A stretch of 64,000 bases of DNA from JAEUKA01 sp035328405. GTDB lineage: Bacteria; Myxococcota_A; Polyangia; Palsa-1104; JAEUJZ01. Of the stretch, positions 51,145 to 58,597 are shown one piece after another. Under the pieces are notes generated by a model. The model saw only the letters and a list, made by a program, of their open reading frames with translations. It made no database searches and was not told where the DNA came from. The stretch is from contig DAOLIT010000002.1 of NCBI GenBank assembly GCA_035328405.1, positions 62,001 through 126,000 of the forward strand, given 5' to 3'. Within the stretch, counting starts at the first letter, position 1. Each line of letters begins with the position of its first letter. The translations under genes were made by a program, and so were the position numbers.

Positions 51145-51198
51145 AACCCGAGACATCTCCCGTTTCCGGGCTGTGCCGATGGTCGTTGGCCAAGCGAT

Positions 51199-51384
51199 GT
51201 GCAGTTTGCACCGTCGCTTGAAGTGGATGCGCTGTGCGCCGTGCTGCAAGCCCGTGGCGTCGCGGTGCCTCCAGCGTTGCGTGAGCGATGGCTTGAACCC
51301 CCCAATCTGGCCCAGATCGACCGCTTGCTCGTCCTGGCAGCGACCAGCCCCTCCCCCGCAGACGTGCTCGCCGCGGCTTCCTGA
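51199..51384 (+). CDS. Short ORF, possibly a gene remnant (61 aa)
   Basis: GTG 51199 opens MQFAPSLEVDALCAVLQARG, with a helical, leucine-rich 61-residue product ending PSPADVLAAAS. The frame is open upstream to the stop of the previous gene (GCADGRWPSDVQFAP), with no ribosome site. It could be a small coupled gene or the surviving tail of a longer gene deleted here. No family recognised. Confidence 0.35.
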   Translation: MQFAPSLEVDALCAVLQARGVAVPPALRERWLEPPNLAQIDRLLVLAATSPSPADVLAAAS

Positions 51385-51408
51385 GCCTGATTGGCTTGGG
51401 GATGGGAA

Positions 51409-54261
51409 CTATCTGCGGAAGTCTTTGAGGACGGTTTGGGTTTCGCCGGCGATGATGTGGACCGAGAAGGTCTCGCGAATTCCGAACTCGGAATTGAAGA
51501 GCATGATTTGGTGCATGCCGGGGGCCATCTGGTAAGCGGTCTGGGGCGTGGTTAAACCGGTGTCCTGCCCGTCCACAAAAATTTTGGCCCAGGGTTTGGA
51601 GTTGATGCGCAAAAGACCCATGGTGGCACCCGGTTTGGGCCCGGTTTTTGGGGGAGGATTGGGGCGCGGCGTGTGATGCACCACGACCGGCGGTTTGTCG
51701 GGCTGTTTTGGAACGACGGGCGGTTTGTCGGGTCGCTTGTCGGGCTGCTTGACCGGTTGCTGTTGGGCGACCGGCTGCGGCGGTTTGTCGGGCTGTTTCG
51801 GACCGACGGGCTGGGCGACCGGCTGAACGGCGGGCTGGGCGACCGGTTCCTTTTGGGCCACCGGTTGCGGCTGCTTTTCGGGTTGTTTTTCGGGTTCCTT
51901 TTGAACGACGGGCGGTTTGTCGGGTTGTTCGGGGGGCAGGGCGAAGTGGAACTGGGCGGTTTTGCCTGGTTCGACGACCACTTTTTCCACGAGTGTCCGA
52001 GCGCCTAGCCGCATATCGAGCGTGTGCGGCCCGGCGAGCAAACTCCGATGGCGCAGCGGCGTGACTTGACCCAGGGACGCTCCATCCAAAAAGACCATGG
52101 CACCGGGTGGATCGGTTTCGAGGGTGAAGGAACCGGTTTCGGTCACGGCGCTCGGCAGCTCGGCAGTCAGGCGAACGGTCTCGCCCGGTTGCACGGTCAC
52201 GATGTCGGCCCAGTCCTTGTGCCCGGCGCGTTTGAGGGTGACTTTGTGAGGTCCTGGCGGCAGGCGAAGCAGCACGGGCGACGAAACAGTGCCGGGCTGG
52301 GGTTTCTCATCGACGGTCACGGACAGTTCCGCGCTGGGCTGAACCACAATGGCGATCGAACCCTCGCGCAGCAGGAACCAATAGGCTGCGCCGCCTCCCG
52401 CAACGGCCAGAAACAACAAAAACAGGACGGCGGACAGCGTTTGTGAGCCTTGCGGGCCCGGCGAGATGCCTGTGCGGGTTCCGACATCCAGGGAATCGGG
52501 CAGGTTGAGCGGCGGCGGCGGTGCGACCGTGGGGATTGCGCGGGACCGGGTTGCTTCGGGCACGGGCACGGGTTCGCTTCGGTCGAGCGGAATCGGGGCG
52601 CTGACTTCCATGATTTCGTCGATGCTGCCGGGAAAGCGCACGTTTTCGGGAGGCACTGCCACGGTGGGCCCGCCTTCCAATGGGTCACGTTCGGCCCCCT
52701 CGCCTTCGACGGTTTTGTACTGCTGCGTTTCAATGTCGCCCGCGTCGCGAGGTTGGGGAACTCCGCCACCAGCTTGTTGTTTCGCGGCGTCCACAGTTTT
52801 GCGGAGCGCGGCCCCCTCTTTTTGCGAAAACGCCTTGGTTGCGACGTTGTCGTCTTCAAAACGCGGCTCGGCAACTTTGCCCGCGCCACCAGGCCCGTCC
52901 ACTGCGGTGTCTTCGTCGGTGTGGAACTCTTCGATTCGTTGCCCCAGCGCCTTGAGTTTGGTTGCCGAAAAAGCGGCCTTGGTCGTCCGTACGGGTTGAG
53001 GAGGCGAGCTGGCCGTTTTCACGGTCCTGGCGTTGGTGGACATCCACTCGTTTGGGATGCCGCTGTCCGTGGGAGATTTGGAGGGTTCCTGGGAGGCAGC
53101 TTTGCCGGCTTCGGGCGAAAACGCTTTGATGGCTCCCGTGGCTTTGATGGCGGGCAGGCTGCCGGTTTCTTTTCCGGCGCGCACACCGCCGCCCGGATCG
53201 GCTTTGAGCGCGGCCATGGACAGGGTGGCTCGGGCGCGTTGCAAAGAATCTGCACCCGACGCAGGCAAGGTCACTTTCGCATCGCGCACGGCGTCGAGTT
53301 CCACCTGTTCGGCGTCCATTTCGGTGCGGAACACCCGCTTCATCCACGCGGCGAGCTCCTTGCGTGAAAAAAACTCGCCGGAGGTGTACAGGAACGATTG
53401 AAGGTCGGTGTGCAAATCCATCGCCGTCTGGTAGCGGTCCTCGACCTTGAGGGCGAGCGCCTTCATGACGATGCGATCGATCTCGTCGGGAATCCGGCGG
53501 TTGTACGCACTCGGCGGCAGCGCCTCGGCCATCTTGACCCGGTTGAGCATGGCCAGCTCTTGATCGGGCGGAAACAGTCGTTCTCCCGTCAGAAGTTCAT
53601 GCAAAAGGATGCCGACCGCAAACACGTCGGACCGCCGGTCGATGGCTTCGCCGCGCGCCTGTTCGGGGGACATGTACGCAAACTTGCCCTTGAGCACGCC
53701 TGCGTCGGTTTGCGGTTCGCGCGCCGATACCTTGGCGATGCCAAAATCGATGAGTTTGATTTCGCCTTCGTAACTGACGAGCACGTTTTGCGGCGAAACA
53801 TCGCGGTGAACCACGTTGAGCGGATTTCCAAGCGAGTCCTGTTTGTTGTGCGCGTAATCGAGCGACTCGCACAACTTCATGACGATGAAACAGCTTTGAG
53901 ACAGCGGCATGGTCGGCATGCCGTCGGGAAGCTGCTGCTTGGTCCGCAAAAAAAGCTGCCGCAGGTCTTGGCCCTGCACATACTCCATCGCGATGAAGTA
54001 GCTGTCGCTGACTTTGCCCCAATCGACGACCTGACAAATGCCAGGGTGATTGAGCTGCACGGCCAGTTTGGCCTCGTCGATGAACATCGAAGTCAGCTCT
54101 TTGTCGGCGGTGAGCATGTCGAGCATCTTCTTCACCGCGACGATGCGTTCCGAGCCTTCCAGCGATACGGTTTTGGCGCGAAACACCTCGGCCATGCCGC
54201 CGGAACTCACCCGGTCAAAAAGGAAGTACTTTCCAAACGGTGTCGCTTTTTTCACAAGCAT
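51409..54261 (-). CDS. Ser/Thr protein kinase with PEGA domains
   Basis: About 950 residues. Kinase domain 8-270: VSSGGMAEVF, Lys44 in VAVKKM, HRDVSPQN (152-159), DFGIAK (172-177), KFAYMSPEQ. A long low-complexity cytoplasmic linker follows, then one TM helix (AVLFLLFLAVAGGGAAYWFLL). Outside are PEGA 1 (VQPSAELSVTVDEKPQPG), PEGA 2 (TDPPGAMVFLDGASLGQ), a Pro/Gln/Lys-rich spacer (QPDKPPVV type repeats) and PEGA 3 (INSKPWAKIFVDGQDTG). PEGA domains bind envelope or surface components. ATG 54261 overlaps GAGG; GTG 54255, with better spacing, is an alternative start. Confidence 0.92.
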   Translation of the reverse strand: MLVKKATPFGKYFLFDRVSSGGMAEVFRAKTVSLEGSERIVAVKKMLDMLTADKELTSMFIDEAKLAVQLNHPGICQVVDWGKVSDSYFIAMEYVQGQDLRQLFLRTKQQLPDGMPTMPLSQSCFIVMKLCESLDYAHNKQDSLGNPLNVVHRDVSPQNVLVSYEGEIKLIDFGIAKVSAREPQTDAGVLKGKFAYMSPEQARGEAIDRRSDVFAVGILLHELLTGERLFPPDQELAMLNRVKMAEALPPSAYNRRIPDEIDRIVMKALALKVEDRYQTAMDLHTDLQSFLYTSGEFFSRKELAAWMKRVFRTEMDAEQVELDAVRDAKVTLPASGADSLQRARATLSMAALKADPGGGVRAGKETGSLPAIKATGAIKAFSPEAGKAASQEPSKSPTDSGIPNEWMSTNARTVKTASSPPQPVRTTKAAFSATKLKALGQRIEEFHTDEDTAVDGPGGAGKVAEPRFEDDNVATKAFSQKEGAALRKTVDAAKQQAGGGVPQPRDAGDIETQQYKTVEGEGAERDPLEGGPTVAVPPENVRFPGSIDEIMEVSAPIPLDRSEPVPVPEATRSRAIPTVAPPPPLNLPDSLDVGTRTGISPGPQGSQTLSAVLFLLFLAVAGGGAAYWFLLREGSIAIVVQPSAELSVTVDEKPQPGTVSSPVLLRLPPGPHKVTLKRAGHKDWADIVTVQPGETVRLTAELPSAVTETGSFTLETDPPGAMVFLDGASLGQVTPLRHRSLLAGPHTLDMRLGARTLVEKVVVEPGKTAQFHFALPPEQPDKPPVVQKEPEKQPEKQPQPVAQKEPVAQPAVQPVAQPVGPKQPDKPPQPVAQQQPVKQPDKRPDKPPVVPKQPDKPPVVVHHTPRPNPPPKTGPKPGATMGLLRINSKPWAKIFVDGQDTGLTTPQTAYQMAPGMHQIMLFNSEFGIRETFSVHIIAGETQTVLKDFRR

Positions 54262-54429
54262 CCTCGGCACAGATTGGTATTGGGCCCCCAAAAACACAGA
54301 ACCCAAGGAGTGCGCACAAGAAGGCAGGTTAGCATCGCATGTTGGCGAATCACAATGGTTAGTCGGAGCCGCGTGGGAAAGCCCCCTCGCATTTTAGGAA
54401 GCCCGGCGCTTTACTCGCTGTGGTGTCGC

Positions 54430-54439
54430 GTGGTAGCCC
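54430..54439 (+). promoter_or_regulatory. Extended -10-like box before the DUF2007-like gene
   Basis: GTGGTAGCCC (TG-G-TAGCCC) ends eight bases before ATG 54448. It is a weaker match than the GTGATA boxes. Confidence 0.3.
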
Positions 54440-54447
54440 ATGTAGAC

Positions 54448-54837
54448 ATGTCGCAAAAAAACCGGTCGGGATCGTTCGAGGATACGGGGTCCGAGTCTTC
54501 ACCAACTGAGGCGGTCGAGGGGACGGAAGGGGAGGGAGGAAGCACGGAAGGGTCGCTTCCAGAACCTGATCCCGATGTGCAAGTCGAGGTCTTTCGCACG
54601 ACGAACCGTTTGCTCGCAGGCATGGTGGTCGAAAGCATCTTGGCACCCGAGGGCGTGTCTGCCGTCATTCACGACCGCATGATGCACTCGCTGCCCGCGC
54701 CGATGGTGATGAGCGGCGAGTTCGGCGTGGCCGTGTCCGAGGTGGATGCTCAGGTTGCGCTGTCGGCGCTGCGCGACGCCAAGAGCAACGGCCTCATTTC
54801 GGACGAAGGCGAGATTTTGGACGGTTCATCGGAATAA
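54448..54837 (+). CDS. DUF2007-like putative signal-transducing protein
   Basis: A 129-residue protein. The first 45 residues are an acidic Ser/Glu/Pro-rich stretch. The rest, VEVFRTTNRLLAGMVVESILAPEG through VIHDRMMHSLPAPMVMSGEFGVAVSEVDAQVALSALRDA, fits the DUF2007 ferredoxin-like fold, in which a short sequence turns over an inner chamber. Its function is unknown; it is described as a putative prokaryotic signal-transducing domain. It is divergent from the PEGA kinase. Confidence 0.7.
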   Translation: MSQKNRSGSFEDTGSESSPTEAVEGTEGEGGSTEGSLPEPDPDVQVEVFRTTNRLLAGMVVESILAPEGVSAVIHDRMMHSLPAPMVMSGEFGVAVSEVDAQVALSALRDAKSNGLISDEGEILDGSSE

Positions 54838-54877
54838 GTCGGGTAGGGCAGGGTAGGCGGGACGGAAGAGCGAGGCG

Positions 54878-56122
54878 CTATTTCGGCGCGGGTGTCTGCA
54901 ATCGCTTTTCGAGGGCCTTCAAGTCCTTTTCCGCTTTTTCTTTGCGGTCCTGTTCAAACTCGGCGGCGCATTCCCGGTTTCCCGCAGGCCGCGTCACGAT
55001 TCCGTCTGCCAAGAGTTTCTGCCGTCGCAACCGTTCCGCCTGCCTCATCCGCGCCGCCGCTTTTTCGTCTTGACCTTGTTGGCCTGGGGCAGGGACTTTT
55101 TCGGGCGAAAAACCGACGTGCGAAAAGCCTTTTTCTTTTGTTTCTTCGGCGTCGAGCATCACTTGGTCAATCGATGAATAGGGTTTCTCGGCCAGCCTCG
55201 CGACAAAGTGAGGGCCTTTTTGCAACGTGTAGTGCCACACGTCCCCACGCACATATGGCAGCACGTTCGATTTGATCGTTCGCACCACGCTCGTCTGTTC
55301 ATCAAAAGGCAGCGCCGACACATTGCGCCGGAAACGGTCGCCGTAGCCAAACCACGATTCCGCGTTCGACAGGTACACGACGCGCACCACGACGTGGGCT
55401 TGTTTGGCGGCTTCGCTGATTTGCAAAAGCGTCGTCGGCCCGTTCAGGTCGCCCAGCCTGGGCACGATGAGCCCGCTTTGAGCCATTTTGCGAAGGTAAG
55501 CGTACTTTGCGCCGTCGCCGAGCCAGGTGTGTTTTTGCGAAATTTCGTCGCGCAAATGTGCGAGCAAATCGGCGCGGTATTGCGTGTACAGAATCAACAG
55601 CGACTTGCGCAAACCCGCATCGAGCGAACCGAGCGCGGCTTCCACTTGCAAAGTCGCGCGTCGGTCGAAGAGGGCTATGAACTGATCGGGCGTTTCGGCG
55701 TGTTTGAGCAGCGCCGAATACAGCTTGTGGAGCCGAATGACCTCGCGGTCGATATCGACGAGCCAAATCACCGTCGAGCCCGCCGCCGCAGCAATCGTGT
55801 AGTTTTGGTCTCCTCCGACGCCCAAATAACCGCCGCCCCTGCCGCGCACGTCCTCGAAGAAAACGTCGTGTCGCCGTTCGTTGGACCACATGTAGTGGCG
55901 ACGAACTCCACCGAACGGTTCATCGGTGGGCGCGTTCACTGCGCGAAAAAAAGCGTCCGATTCGGGAGTTTTTGGGGACGCGGCAGACTCGGTTTTTTCG
56001 GTTTTTGCTGCTGCGGTCGCGCCAGCGGGCGGTTCGCTCGCGGAAAGACGGGGCGCAAACAGCAGAGCGAACGCAAAACCAAAGGCCAGACCCATACGCG
56101 ATGAAGAAAGCGAGAAAGACAC
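54878..56122 (-). CDS. Exported LIC_10091-like family protein
   Basis: About 414 residues from GTG 56122. The signal peptide is FSLSSSRMGLAFGFAFALLF to LSAS. GGGYLGVGGDQNYTIAAAAGST and VIWLVDIDREVIRLHKLYSALLK are the core motifs. I recognise the pattern GxYLGVGxxQN...VDxxxxxLxLHxxYxAL from the LIC_10091 family, a Rossmann-like fold of unknown activity. The C-terminus is a charged helical tail (EKAEKDLKALEKRLQ). The longer start, GTG 56140, lies inside a GTGATACGAT promoter-like box; ATG 56095 is another option. Confidence 0.68.
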   Translation of the reverse strand: MSFSLSSSRMGLAFGFAFALLFAPRLSASEPPAGATAAAKTEKTESAASPKTPESDAFFRAVNAPTDEPFGGVRRHYMWSNERRHDVFFEDVRGRGGGYLGVGGDQNYTIAAAAGSTVIWLVDIDREVIRLHKLYSALLKHAETPDQFIALFDRRATLQVEAALGSLDAGLRKSLLILYTQYRADLLAHLRDEISQKHTWLGDGAKYAYLRKMAQSGLIVPRLGDLNGPTTLLQISEAAKQAHVVVRVVYLSNAESWFGYGDRFRRNVSALPFDEQTSVVRTIKSNVLPYVRGDVWHYTLQKGPHFVARLAEKPYSSIDQVMLDAEETKEKGFSHVGFSPEKVPAPGQQGQDEKAAARMRQAERLRRQKLLADGIVTRPAGNRECAAEFEQDRKEKAEKDLKALEKRLQTPAPK

Positions 56123-56130
56123 GGGCTGCG

Positions 56131-56140
56131 ATCGTATCAC
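56131..56140 (-). promoter_or_regulatory. Extended -10 box before the LIC_10091-like gene
   Basis: GTGATACGAT on the minus strand, the closest match to TGnTATAAT in the set, eight bases before GTG 56122. Confidence 0.5.
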
Positions 56141-56231
56141 CTCAAAAACACAAAAGGACAGCCGACTCGCGGCAATGGCAGGGCTTCAGTCCAGATTCGA
56201 GTGCGGGTCAACCTCGCGACGCAAACCGCGC

Positions 56232-56241
56232 GTGATAGGCT
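56232..56241 (+). promoter_or_regulatory. Extended -10 box before the M23 peptidase gene
   Basis: GTGATAGGCT (TG-A-TAGGCT) ends seven bases before ATG 56249. No ribosome site is visible. Confidence 0.48.
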
Positions 56242-56248
56242 GCCGCGC

Positions 56249-57541
56249 ATGCGGTTTTCGTGTTGTCCGTGGAGTGTTGTGCGGTTGAGCGGCGTCGGTG
56301 GTCTGGTTGGTATTTTGTCGGTTGGGCTGGTTGCTGGTCGTTTGGGTGAAGGTCTTGTGTTTGCGGCGCCGCCCGACAAAACGCCTGAAAAGGCTGGCTC
56401 GGGTGAAAAAGCCGGGGCGAATGCTCCCATGGAAAAAGGCGCGAAGTTGCCGCCTGTTGTGGACGAACCGTTGCCACCTCGAGCGCGCCTTTTGTCGGCG
56501 AAACATACGCGGAATGCGCTTTTGGATTTTGTCCTCGAAACGCAGAACCGAAGCCAGGCGATCGCGCGCAAATACATGCAGCTTTTGCTGTCGGAACGAT
56601 ACGACGAGGCGAATCACCTGCACGATGAGGTCGGCGGCAGAAAACTCGAATGGCCGCAACTTTTGCAACAAGTCGAGGCATGGACGGGCGAACACGGGCA
56701 ACCGAAGGAAATCGTCCAGTACCTCACGGCGTCCGTTGGTGCCGAGGTTCAAACCTTCTTTTTCGCTGCCGCCTACAAAGACGGAACGGAGCTTGCGGCG
56801 CGCGTCACCGTCGATCACTACGGCCACGTTGTAGGGGCTGCAATAGGGGGCGAGGTCGTTCCTGCCGCTAAAAAACGGTACGACCGGCACGACACCTACC
56901 AAACCAAAACCGAGCTGTCCCTTCCTTTCAAAGGTGTTTGGACCGCCACCAACGCGACGCCGGGTTCCAACAACGGGCACTACCTGAATCCGAACCAGCG
57001 TTTCGCGGTGGATTTTCAAATTTCCGTCGATGTCGAGAATGGGAAACGGTCCAATCATCAAGGCGACGGGAGCAAAAACGCCGACTACTACGCTTATGGG
57101 CAGGACATCCTTGCGCCTGCCGACGGTGTGGTCGTGGCGGTGGTGGACGGTGTGCCGGAAAATCCGCCGGGGTTGACGGACATTTACTATCGATTCGGCA
57201 ACGCAATCACGATCTCGTTTGGGAACGGAGAGTACGGGCTTTTGGCGCACCTTGTGCCGGGCAGTGCGAAGGTTCGCGTCGGAGACCGAGTGAAGCGTGG
57301 GCAAGCCGTCGCACGATGCGGAAACAGCGGCAATTCCACGGCACCGCATCTGCATTTTCAACTGTCCGACAGCCCAACGCTGTCCGTCGCCGCGAGCTTG
57401 CCGATTCAATTCGCGAAAGTGCGTCGTCACAACACCGTCGAAAACCGGGTCCAGCCGCTCACCGGCGACCGTTTGTCGAATCCAGACACCGAAACGGCCC
57501 CGGAACACAAAGCAACAGCGACGAAAACCGAGAAAAAGTGA
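56249..57541 (+). CDS. M23-family (LytM-like) peptidase, exported
   Basis: A 430-residue protein from ATG 56249 with an N-terminal membrane/signal segment (VVRLSGVGGLVGILSVGLVAG). Residues ~85-190 form a helical N-terminal domain and a small fold of the DUF3887 kind. The C-terminal lysostaphin-like domain has NQRFAVDFQI, YGQDILAPADGVVVAVVDG, YGLLAHLVPGSAKV and CGNSGNSTAPHLHFQL. The usual His of the first zinc motif is replaced by Asn/Gln at NQRFAVD, while HLH is intact, so it may be catalytically impaired or a regulator of amidases. It sits with cell-wall genes. Confidence 0.82.
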   Translation: MRFSCCPWSVVRLSGVGGLVGILSVGLVAGRLGEGLVFAAPPDKTPEKAGSGEKAGANAPMEKGAKLPPVVDEPLPPRARLLSAKHTRNALLDFVLETQNRSQAIARKYMQLLLSERYDEANHLHDEVGGRKLEWPQLLQQVEAWTGEHGQPKEIVQYLTASVGAEVQTFFFAAAYKDGTELAARVTVDHYGHVVGAAIGGEVVPAAKKRYDRHDTYQTKTELSLPFKGVWTATNATPGSNNGHYLNPNQRFAVDFQISVDVENGKRSNHQGDGSKNADYYAYGQDILAPADGVVVAVVDGVPENPPGLTDIYYRFGNAITISFGNGEYGLLAHLVPGSAKVRVGDRVKRGQAVARCGNSGNSTAPHLHFQLSDSPTLSVAASLPIQFAKVRRHNTVENRVQPLTGDRLSNPDTETAPEHKATATKTEKK

Positions 57542-57545
57542 AACG

Positions 57546-58448
57546 CTACGGTTGTGCCGCGTTTGCCGCCGCTTTGTTTGCTTCCTGGGCACCGGGCGCG
57601 GTTTGAGCCGAACGCGCGCCGACCTGACCGAGTTGCGCAGGCGGGGCCGATAGAAGGTAGTTCCCGTTTGCATATTTGAACGGCGGCTCGCCTTTTGCTT
57701 TTCGCGCGTCGTTTTCGTCCGCAATCCATTTGAGCAATTTCGGCAGCATCTCGACCGTCGCAGGTTGCACGTCGTGAAACAGGACTATCGACCGCGCTCG
57801 TCGAATGCGCGACAGCTCGGTTTTCATGAACGCGAGGATTTTTTCCGCGTCTTGCAATTTCCAATCTTGCGGATCGATGTCCCACCCGATGGGACGAATC
57901 CCCAATTTGTGGAGCGTCGCGCTCAAAGACGCGCAGTGCGAACCAAACGGCGTGCGGAACAGCGGCGGCGGCACACCGGTTGCATCCTGAATCAGTTTCG
58001 CATTGTCCAAAATCTCGCGTTCACCGACGACGGGACCGCGTTTGCCGCACAAAAAATAGTGGTGGACGGTGTGATTTCCGACGATGTGGCCGCGTTTGAG
58101 CGTCTCTTTCAGCAGCTCGCGCGCTTTTTCGTTTTGCGCGCCTTTTCCCATGAAGCGCACGCCGTTGACGAAAAACACCGACTTGATTCCAAACTGATCG
58201 AGCGTATCGAGCACTTTGGGCGTCATGTCCACGCGCGGCCCGTCGTCGAACGTGAGCAGCAATTCATACGCGCTCGGTTTGGGCACGGCGGGTTTTGCGC
58301 CTGGGGGCGGGGCGTTTTTTTTCGGAACCGCAGCCGTGGCCGTTTTTGCTTTGCTTTTTGGATTGACTTTTGCGGGAATTTGCGCAGCCAAAGCCTTCTG
58401 GCCTAGCAGAAAAGAGAAGATGGCAACACAGAGCAACGAAAGACGCAC
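57546..58448 (-). CDS. Polysaccharide deacetylase (NodB/CE4 family), exported
   Basis: About 300 residues from GTG 58448 (MRLSLLCVAIFSFLLGQKALA signal peptide). All CE4 motifs are visible: TFDDGPRVDMTPKVL (motif 1), HIVGNHTVHHYF (H-x3-H zinc ligands), RTPFGSH (motif 3), WDIDPQDWK (motif 4) and VLFHDVQP (motif 5). It removes acetyl or N-acetyl groups from peptidoglycan or another polysaccharide in the periplasm. TTG 58466 would add six residues; GTG follows a TACCAT box by six bases. It is convergent with the M23 gene (four bases apart). Confidence 0.92.
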   Translation of the reverse strand: MRLSLLCVAIFSFLLGQKALAAQIPAKVNPKSKAKTATAAVPKKNAPPPGAKPAVPKPSAYELLLTFDDGPRVDMTPKVLDTLDQFGIKSVFFVNGVRFMGKGAQNEKARELLKETLKRGHIVGNHTVHHYFLCGKRGPVVGEREILDNAKLIQDATGVPPPLFRTPFGSHCASLSATLHKLGIRPIGWDIDPQDWKLQDAEKILAFMKTELSRIRRARSIVLFHDVQPATVEMLPKLLKWIADENDARKAKGEPPFKYANGNYLLSAPPAQLGQVGARSAQTAPGAQEANKAAANAAQP

Positions 58449-58585
58449 GCGGCGATGGTACGGCAACGAAATCCACCGTCAACGAAGATGCCGCACAAAG
58501 AAACCCATCCCGTTGGACGTGTACCCATCACAACGCGCGGTTCGGCCTGGCTCTGTTTTGAATGGCGGCAAGGTTCGTCTCTCGA

Positions 58586-58591
58586 TAAGGT
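58586..58591 (+). promoter_or_regulatory. -10-like box before murJ
   Basis: TAAGGT in CGATAAGGT ends six bases before ATG 58598. It lacks the TG dinucleotide but has the same spacing; AAGGTG could also be read as a ribosome site. Confidence 0.3.
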
Positions 58592-58597
58592 GCTCGC

